A stretch of DNA of 64,000 nt. It comes from Pectobacterium betavasculorum (GTDB lineage: Bacteria; Pseudomonadota; Gammaproteobacteria; Enterobacterales; Enterobacteriaceae). Made by a program: the position numbers and the translations under genes. Positions 58,212 through 64,000 of the stretch are shown here, piece by piece. Within the stretch, counting starts at the first letter, position 1. Every line of letters starts with the position of its first letter. Below the pieces are notes generated by a model, which saw nothing but the letters and a program-made list of their open reading frames with translations, had not been told where the DNA came from and ran no database searches. The stretch covers positions 186,001 through 250,000 of the forward strand of contig NZ_JQHM01000001.1 in assembly GCF_000749845.1 (NCBI RefSeq), written 5' to 3'.

Positions 58212-59705
58212 ATGACCACGCATGTAGTTACACATCATGTAGTTACACATGTAGTCTGGCTGCGTAATGACCTGCGCATTACCGATAATCTGGCGCTGTA
58301 CTCGGCCTGTCAGGATCCTAATGCAACTGTGTTAACTGTATTTATTGCGACGCCTGCACAGTGGGAAAAGCACGACATGGCACCGCGTCAGGCAGCCTTT
58401 CTGCTAGAGAATTTGACGTTGGTACAGTTCGCGCTGGCTGAGAAAGGTATTCAGTTGCATTACCATGAATGCGCGGACTTTGCGTCATCAGTTGACTGGC
58501 TGGTGCAGTTTTGTGCGCAGCAGCAGGCCACCGATCTTTTCTACAACCATCAGTATGAAATTAATGAGCGCCTACGTGATAAGCAGGTGAGAGATCGGCT
58601 GGCCGATAGCGTGGTTTGCCACGGCTATCATGACAGTCTGTTACTGCCGCCGGGTAGTGTGCTGACGGGCAACGGCGAGATGTATAAAGTATTCACACCC
58701 TTTCGCCAGGCTTTTATCAAGCGCCTGTTGGAGTCGGAGACGACGTGTGTACCCGCACCGGACGCCCGTGGTGAACCGATCAATAACACGGCGGAATTAG
58801 TGCCGTTCAGCTATCCGCAGTACGAGGTAGATAGCGAGGATTTCCCCTGCGGTGAGCGTGCTGCATTGCAGCAGTTACGCCGTTTTTGCCGCGAGCAGGT
58901 GCAGGATTACGATCAACAGCGAGATTTCCCGGCGCAACCCGGCACCAGTAAACTGTCTCCGTATCTGGCTCTTGGAATCATATCGCCGCGCCAATGTTTT
59001 AACCGCCTGCATGCTGAATGTCCAGAGATGCTGGAACGGCGTGAGGGCGGGGCATTTACCTGGTTTAACGAGCTGGTCTGGCGTGAATTCTACCGTCACC
59101 TGATCGTCTCCTGGCCACAGTTGTGTAAACACCGTCCGTTTACCGCGTGGACGCAGTGGGTGAAGTGGCGGGAAGCACCGGAGTATTTAACCGCCTGGCA
59201 ACAGGGCAAAACTGGCTACCCAATTGTGGATGCGGCGATGCGTCAACTGAATGAAACGGGGTGGATGCATAATCGACTGCGTATGATCTGCGCCAGTTTT
59301 CTCGTCAAAGATTTGCTGATCGATTGGCGTGAAGGCGAGCGTTACTTTATGTCGCAGTTACTGGATGGCGATTTGGCGGCGAATAACGGCGGCTGGCAGT
59401 GGGCAGCCTCGACGGGTACCGATGCGGCACCTTATTTTCGTATTTTTAATCCGACCACTCAGGGGGAGCGTTTCGATCCCGACGGCCAGTTTATTCGTCA
59501 CTGGCTACCCGAATTGGCCGCGGTGCCGGATAACGATATTCATCAGCCCCATCGTTGGGCTGATAAACAACACGTTGAGCTGAACTATCCGCTACCCATC
59601 GTTGACCACAAAATTGCTCGTCAGGATACGCTGGCGGCGTTTGAAGCGGCAAAGCATATTGGTATGGCGAATAACGATCGAGAAGAGAAAGGTAAGTATG
59701 CGTAA
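58212..59705 (+). CDS. phr: Deoxyribodipyrimidine photolyase
   Basis: FAD- and folate-containing enzyme that uses light to split cyclobutane pyrimidine dimers. The 497-residue product (E. coli 472) has an N-terminal photolyase antenna domain and a C-terminal FAD-binding domain with GTSKLSPYLALG, NELVWREFYRHL, WMHNRLRM, LIDWREGERYFMSQLLDGDLAANNGGWQWAAS (all FAD/DNA contacts). The ATG at 58212 follows GAGGAA. The start MTTHVVTHHVVTHVVWLR contains a small tandem duplication relative to E. coli MTTHLVWFR. It overlaps ybgI by eight bases. Confidence 0.96.
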   Translation: MTTHVVTHHVVTHVVWLRNDLRITDNLALYSACQDPNATVLTVFIATPAQWEKHDMAPRQAAFLLENLTLVQFALAEKGIQLHYHECADFASSVDWLVQFCAQQQATDLFYNHQYEINERLRDKQVRDRLADSVVCHGYHDSLLLPPGSVLTGNGEMYKVFTPFRQAFIKRLLESETTCVPAPDARGEPINNTAELVPFSYPQYEVDSEDFPCGERAALQQLRRFCREQVQDYDQQRDFPAQPGTSKLSPYLALGIISPRQCFNRLHAECPEMLERREGGAFTWFNELVWREFYRHLIVSWPQLCKHRPFTAWTQWVKWREAPEYLTAWQQGKTGYPIVDAAMRQLNETGWMHNRLRMICASFLVKDLLIDWREGERYFMSQLLDGDLAANNGGWQWAASTGTDAAPYFRIFNPTTQGERFDPDGQFIRHWLPELAAVPDNDIHQPHRWADKQHVELNYPLPIVDHKIARQDTLAAFEAAKHIGMANNDREEKGKYA

Positions 59706-60441
59706 TACGGAACTGGAAAGCGTCATTAACGAGAAACTGAATACGGGAATGTTTCAGGACTACGCGCCTAACGGTTTACAGGTCGAGGGGCGTGCAGAAG
59801 TAAAACGCATTGTGACGGGCGTCACCGCCTCACAGGCGCTGCTGGATGCTGCGGTAGAGAAGCAGGCCGATGCGATTCTGGTTCATCACGGCTATTTTTG
59901 GAAAAACGAACCGCAGATTGTTTGTGGCATGAAGCGTAACAGACTGAAAACGCTGCTGCTTAACGATATCAACCTGTACGGCTATCACCTGCCGTTAGAT
60001 GCACACCCGGAATTAGGGAACAACGCACAGCTGGCGGCGCTGCTGGAAATTCAGGTGCTGGGCATGATCGAACCTCTCGTGCCGTATGGCGAACTGGCGC
60101 AACCCATGACGGCAGATGCGTTTTGCCGCCGTGTAGAAAAGCGACTCGGGCGTGCGGTGCTGCATTGTGGGGATAATGCACCGCAACAGATACAGCGTGT
60201 GGCCTGGTGCACTGGCGGCGGTCAGGGGTTTATTGAGCAAGCAGCCCGATTCGGGGTCGATGCCTTTATTACTGGTGAAGTGTCTGAGCAAACTATCCAT
60301 ATCGCTCGCGAGATGGGGCTGCACTTCTTCGCTGCCGGACACCATGCCACCGAGCGTGGTGGTATCCGCGCGTTGGGGGAATGGCTGGTGGCGCAACATG
60401 GTTTTGATGTGACGTTTATTGATATTCCTAACCCGGCTTGA
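59698..60441 (+). CDS. ybgI: YbgI, Nif3-family dinuclear-metal protein
   Basis: A 247-residue protein (E. coli 247) of the Nif3/DUF34 family, which binds two metal ions; the histidines in ILVHHGYFW, LDAHPELGNN and FAAGHHATERGG and a Glu near the end form the site. A GTP cyclohydrolase-like or hydrolase role has been proposed for relatives but not shown. The ATG overlaps the phr stop by eight bases, so it is coupled to photolyase. Confidence 0.95.
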   Translation: MRNTELESVINEKLNTGMFQDYAPNGLQVEGRAEVKRIVTGVTASQALLDAAVEKQADAILVHHGYFWKNEPQIVCGMKRNRLKTLLLNDINLYGYHLPLDAHPELGNNAQLAALLEIQVLGMIEPLVPYGELAQPMTADAFCRRVEKRLGRAVLHCGDNAPQQIQRVAWCTGGGQGFIEQAARFGVDAFITGEVSEQTIHIAREMGLHFFAAGHHATERGGIRALGEWLVAQHGFDVTFIDIPNPA

Positions 60442-60597
60442 TGGGCTGAAAGTATCGGTATAGCACATGAATGATGGCGTTTTTTACATATTGGCATCGT
60501 TATTGCTTGGCTTTTGAGAAGAAAACATATCAGTAAGCAACGCTAATCATTTAGCCATGTTCACCATGACGGATAAAACGTGATTCAGGAGGAAAGA

Positions 60598-61254
60598 TTG
60601 CAACGAGCACGGTGTTATCTTCTGGGCGAGAGGGCTGTCGTACTGGAGCTGGAACCGCCAATGTCGCTGGAGAGCCAGCAGCGGATATGGGGGCTTACCG
60701 AGCGCTTGAATCACCATGAAGAGGTGCTGGAAGTGATTCCGGGCATGAACAATCTGACGGTGCTGTTGGCGCATCCGCAACAGGTGGCGTTGGATGCGAT
60801 TGAGCGCTTGCAGAGCTGGTGGGAAGAAAGCGAATCGCTCGTGTTTGACCCACGAGATATCGACATTCCTGTCATTTATGGTGGAGAGGCAGGGCCGGAT
60901 CTGGCAGAGGTAGCCGCTCACAGTGGCTTGACGGTGAGCCAGGTTGTGGAAGCGCATGCGGCAGCACAGTACAAGGTCTACTTTTTGGGTTTCCAACCGG
61001 GATTTGCCTACCTCGGTGGATTAAATGAGAAATTACATATGCCGCGTCGCGCTGAACCCCGCCTGCGTGTGCCTGCGGGATCGGTCGGGATTGGTGGTGC
61101 ACAGACGGGGATTTATCCGCTGGCAACGCCGGGCGGCTGGCAGTTGATTGGCCGCACCTCATTGAGGCTATTTAATCCACAAACGATGCCGCCAACGCTG
61201 TTGCGCCCCGGAGATAACGTTCGGTTTCTGCCACAGAAGGAGGGCGTATGCTGA
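60598..61254 (+). CDS. pxpB: 5-oxoprolinase subunit PxpB
   Basis: One subunit of the ATP-dependent 5-oxoprolinase that opens pyroglutamate to glutamate. From a TTG start at 60598 (AGGAGGA five bases before) there are 218 residues, equal to E. coli YbgJ; the ATG at 60580 lies before the ribosome-binding site and is rejected. It starts with [20 protein letters not shown] and has the allophanate-hydrolase subunit-1 stretch [16 protein letters not shown] and [16 protein letters not shown]. It overlaps pxpC by seven bases. Confidence 0.94.
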   Translation: MQRARCYLLGERAVVLELEPPMSLESQQRIWGLTERLNHHEEVLEVIPGMNNLTVLLAHPQQVALDAIERLQSWWEESESLVFDPRDIDIPVIYGGEAGPDLAEVAAHSGLTVSQVVEAHAAAQYKVYFLGFQPGFAYLGGLNEKLHMPRRAEPRLRVPAGSVGIGGAQTGIYPLATPGGWQLIGRTSLRLFNPQTMPPTLLRPGDNVRFLPQKEGVC

Positions 61255-62192
61255 AAGTTATCCATGCCGGATTGCATACTTCGGTGCAGGATGGTGGTCG
61301 CGTCGGTTTTCGTCGTTTGGGAATCAGCCAGTCAGGTGCGCTCGATCTGCCTGCCCTGAAAATGGCTAACCTGCTAGTGGGCAACGAGGAGAATGCCGCT
61401 GCATTGGAAATTACACTGGGCAAGTTCACCGCAACGTTCACGGTGGCTTGCTGGGTGGCGTTAACTGGTGCGGACTGTCATGCCGAGCTGGATGGAAAGC
61501 CGCTCTGGACTGGCTGGTGTTTCGCTGTGAAGCCAGGTCAAACGTTGATAATGCGTATGCCGCGTAACGGAATGCGTAGCTATCTGGCGCTGTCTGGCGG
61601 TGTGAATGTGCCAGAAGTACTGGGTTCGCGTAGTACCGATTTGAAAGCCGGATTTGGTGGTTTTGACGGCCGTTTACTCATGGATGGCGATGAGCTTCCA
61701 TTGGGGACGCCGACTCGTGAACCGACACGAGAAATTGGTATTAAGCAGTTATTATTTAGTAACCGCGTGCGGGCATTGCCGGGGCCGGAGTATCAGGAGT
61801 TCAGTGAAGAGATGCAGGAGTTGTTCTGGCGAACCGCCTGGCAGTTGAGCCCTCAGAGTAATCGTATGGGTTACCGTTTGCTGGGAGCAGAGCTGCTGCG
61901 CACCACATCGTCAGGCAATAAACCCCGTGAGCTGCCATCACATGGTCTACTACCGGGCGTGGTGCAGGTTCCACATAACGGCCACCCTATTGTTCTGCTG
62001 GCGGATGCCCAGACAACCGGCGGTTACCCGCGTATTGCGAGCGTGATCGAGGCAGATTTGTTCAATCTGGCACAAATCCGACTCGGTGAACCGATACATT
62101 TTATTTACTGTACGCAGGCTCAGGCGCAAAAAGCCGCAGACGAACAACGGCGTTATCTCGAACAACTGGCGTGGAGGCTGCATGATTATTGA
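61248..62192 (+). CDS. pxpC: 5-oxoprolinase subunit PxpC
   Basis: Second 5-oxoprolinase subunit, allophanate-hydrolase subunit-2-like. The 314-residue product (E. coli 310) begins [25 protein letters not shown] and contains [23 protein letters not shown] and the near-C-terminal [18 protein letters not shown]. It overlaps both pxpB and pxpA, so the three subunits are translationally coupled. Confidence 0.95.
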   Translation: MLKVIHAGLHTSVQDGGRVGFRRLGISQSGALDLPALKMANLLVGNEENAAALEITLGKFTATFTVACWVALTGADCHAELDGKPLWTGWCFAVKPGQTLIMRMPRNGMRSYLALSGGVNVPEVLGSRSTDLKAGFGGFDGRLLMDGDELPLGTPTREPTREIGIKQLLFSNRVRALPGPEYQEFSEEMQELFWRTAWQLSPQSNRMGYRLLGAELLRTTSSGNKPRELPSHGLLPGVVQVPHNGHPIVLLADAQTTGGYPRIASVIEADLFNLAQIRLGEPIHFIYCTQAQAQKAADEQRRYLEQLAWRLHDY

Positions 62193-62919
62193 TCTCAATG
62201 CCGATCTGGGCGAGGGGGGAGAGCATGACGAAGCGCTGCTGAAGCTGGTGACATCGGCCAATATCGCCTGCGGGTTTCACGCGGGTGATGCGCAAACCAT
62301 GCGTCAGTCAGTACGCTGGGGAATTGGCTATGGCGTTGCGCTTGGTGCACACCCCAGCTTTCCCGACCGTGAAAATTTTGGTCGTAAGGCGATGAATGTG
62401 CCTGCGGAAATTGTGTTTGCGCAAATGGTGTATCAACTTGGTGCACTTAGCGCGATTGTCGCTGCTGAAGGGGGCACGCTGTCCCACGTTAAGCCCCACG
62501 GTATGCTTTACAACCAGGCTGCGAGCGAAGCAGCACTGGCTGATGCGATAGCCAAGGCGGTGAAGGTCGTTAATCCGACGTTACGTCTGATTGGGCTGGC
62601 GGGCAGCGAGTTGATCCGCGCCGGGAAACGGTTGGGGCTAGAGACGCGTCAGGAAGTGTTCGCCGATCGTTGCTATCAGCCTGACGGCTCGTTGGTGCCC
62701 CGCACTCAGGCTGGCGCACTGATCAATAGCGATGAACTGGCGTTGGCACAGACGTTGGAAATGATTCAACGTCAGCGGGTGAGGGCAATCGATGGCTCCT
62801 GGGTTAATGTACAAGCAGATACCGTGTGTATTCACGGCGATGGACAACATGCGCTGCTGTTTGCCCGCAAGTTGCGTAACTGCTTTAGCCAGCACCAGAT
62901 AGCGGTTGCTGCGGCATAA
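62182..62919 (+). CDS. pxpA: 5-oxoprolinase subunit PxpA
   Basis: LamB/YcsF-family subunit carrying the hydrolytic metal site. From the ATG at 62182 there are 245 residues (E. coli 244), starting [48 protein letters not shown] and [13 protein letters not shown] are family motifs. A longer frame to 62086 lies inside pxpC and is not used. It ends the pxpBCA group, 28 bases before pcp. Confidence 0.95.
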   Translation: MIIDLNADLGEGGEHDEALLKLVTSANIACGFHAGDAQTMRQSVRWGIGYGVALGAHPSFPDRENFGRKAMNVPAEIVFAQMVYQLGALSAIVAAEGGTLSHVKPHGMLYNQAASEAALADAIAKAVKVVNPTLRLIGLAGSELIRAGKRLGLETRQEVFADRCYQPDGSLVPRTQAGALINSDELALAQTLEMIQRQRVRAIDGSWVNVQADTVCIHGDGQHALLFARKLRNCFSQHQIAVAAA

Positions 62920-62947
62920 TCATGGTTTTGTATGACGGGGATAATAG

Positions 62948-63595
62948 ATGAAAACCGTTTTGATCACGGCGTTTGAACCTTTTGAGGGCGAAGCGATTAA
63001 TCCCTCATGGGAAGCGGTAAAAGATCTTCATCAGCGGGAAGTTGGCGGTGCGCGAGTGGTGGCTTGCCGTTTATCTTGCGTCTTTGATCTGTCACTGGAT
63101 CAACTTTATCGTGCGATAGCCGAATGGCAGCCGGAAGTGGTGATCGCGGTGGGGCAGGCAGGCGGGCGCGCTGATATTTCTGTCGAACGCGTGGCGATTA
63201 ATATTAATGATGCCCGAATTGCGGATAACCGAGGTAACCAGCCAATTGATACGCCCGTAGTGGAAAAAGGGCCAGCGGCGTATTTCTCGACGCTGCCGGT
63301 AAAGGCGCTGGTTCAGGCATTACGCGTGGCGGGAATTCCAGCTTCGGTGTCGCAAACCGCAGGTACGTTTGTCTGCAATCACGTAATGTACGGGCTGTTA
63401 CACCAGTTGCACCAGCAGGGTGATGTGGTTCGCGGCGGATTTGTTCATATTCCGTATTCACCAGAACAGGCTGCACGACACCCCGGCGAACCGAGCATGC
63501 CAACGCCGTTGGTCACAGCGGCGCTGGAAGTGATGATCAAGCAGTCGCTGGTGCAGCAGGTTGATGTGGCGGTCACTGGCGGGGCATTACATTAA
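62948..63595 (+). CDS. pcp: Pyrrolidone-carboxylate peptidase
   Basis: Cysteine peptidase that removes N-terminal pyroglutamate from peptides. The 215-residue product has the C15-family active site: Glu near residue 80 (in [18 protein letters not shown]), Cys in [12 protein letters not shown] (about 144) and His in [12 protein letters not shown] (about 167). Its product, 5-oxoproline, is the substrate of PxpABC encoded immediately upstream. In E. coli K-12 nothing lies between pxpA and nei, so this gene is an addition with a clear metabolic reason to be here. Confidence 0.95.
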   Translation: MKTVLITAFEPFEGEAINPSWEAVKDLHQREVGGARVVACRLSCVFDLSLDQLYRAIAEWQPEVVIAVGQAGGRADISVERVAININDARIADNRGNQPIDTPVVEKGPAAYFSTLPVKALVQALRVAGIPASVSQTAGTFVCNHVMYGLLHQLHQQGDVVRGGFVHIPYSPEQAARHPGEPSMPTPLVTAALEVMIKQSLVQQVDVAVTGGALH

Positions 63596-63648
63596 TTTAG
63601 CGAATCGCTCAGTTGCAGAGCGTCTGATTTTCAGGGAGTAGTTAGAGT

Positions 63649-64000
63649 ATGCCGGAAGGGCCGGAAATTCGCCGGGCGGCCGATAAGCTGGTTGAGGCCG
63701 TCGTGGGAAAAACGCTGACGCGCGTTTGGTTTGCGTTTCCAGAATTGAAGCAGTACGAAACAGAATTGGTTGGGCAGCAGGTCAGGCAGATTGAAACGCG
63801 CGGGAAGGCGCTGCTGACCTATTTTAGCCACGATCGGGTGCTGTATAGCCATAACCAACTGTATGGGGTGTGGCGCGTGGTGAATGCCGGAGAGTCGCCG
63901 GAAACGAAGCGGGATTTACGTGTCCGGCTGGAGACGCAGGAGCGTGCCATTCTGCTTTACAGCGCATCGGATATTGAAATGCTGACGCGGGAGGCACTCA
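63649..64000 (+). CDS. nei: Endonuclease VIII, N-terminal part
   Basis: DNA glycosylase/AP lyase that removes oxidised pyrimidines. The gene runs off the right edge; 117 codons are present of about 263. It shows [14 protein letters not shown] with the catalytic Pro2 and Glu3, and the conserved Lys53 in ETRGKALL. Position after the pxp genes matches E. coli. The ORF has no stop inside the window. Confidence 0.95.
   Translation, partial: MPEGPEIRRAADKLVEAVVGKTLTRVWFAFPELKQYETELVGQQVRQIETRGKALLTYFSHDRVLYSHNQLYGVWRVVNAGESPETKRDLRVRLETQERAILLYSASDIEMLTREAL

Overview
The window is chromosomal DNA of a soft-rot enterobacterium, most likely Pectobacterium. Gene order follows the Escherichia coli chromosome in two blocks: dapA-bamC-purC-tmcA-ypfH-ypfN-dapE-yffB-ypfM, then cspE-crcB-tatE-lipA-lipB-ybeD-dacA-rlpA-mrdBA-rlmH-rsfS-nadD-holA-lptE-leuS-ybeL-gltLKJI-lnt-corC-ybeY-ybeZ-miaB-ubiF-tRNAs-asnB-nagCAB-nagE-glnS-fur-fldA-ybfE-ybfF-seqA-pgm-ybfA-ybgA-phr-ybgI-pxpBCA-nei. 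The protein sequences are diverged from E. coli, and ERIC repeats and Pectobacterium-type insertions are present. The genus is inferred from sequence character; no database was searched.

Region 1 (1-10.5 kb): lysine/diaminopimelate synthesis (dapA, dapE), outer-membrane assembly (bamC), purine synthesis (purC), tRNA acetylation (tmcA) and small genes. Differences from E. coli here are a YeaL-type membrane protein in place of ypfJ, a small DUF1272 protein, an M15 peptidase overlapping dapE, and an in-frame hybrid of an IS630 transposase N-terminus with the C-terminal half of a LysR-type regulator.

Region 2 (10.7-26.7 kb): cold shock, fluoride export, Tat export, then lipoate synthesis and a long leftward series for cell elongation (dacA, rlpA, rodA, PBP2), ribosome maturation (rlmH, rsfS), NAD synthesis, DNA polymerase III delta, LPS assembly (lptE) and leuS.

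Region 3 (26.7-38.6 kb): the glutamate/aspartate ABC transporter with a probable SroC small RNA between gltI and gltJ and NtrC-like palindromes upstream. It continues with the lnt-corC-ybeY-ybeZ series, interrupted by a composite ERIC element, then miaB and divergent ubiF, and a secreted protein of unknown function.

Region 4 (38.6-48.4 kb): six tRNA genes (Met, Leu, three Gln, Met) and asnB, then the amino-sugar regulon. nagBAC and nagE are divergent, and NagE lacks the fused IIA domain of the E. coli protein. glnS follows.

Region 5 (48.4-64 kb): fur and fldA; an inserted chemoreceptor behind a near-consensus sigma-28 promoter; ybfE, ybfF, seqA, pgm, ybfA; a two-domain YbgA with photolyase; and an oxoprolinase operon (pxpBCA) followed by pcp. 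Pcp makes 5-oxoproline and PxpABC consumes it, so the cluster looks like a complete pyroglutamyl-peptide salvage route. The window ends inside nei.

No CRISPR array, prophage, restriction system or obvious new defence system was seen. The most unusual items are the IS630-LysR hybrid gene and the composite ERIC element with two covarying hairpin-rich inserts.
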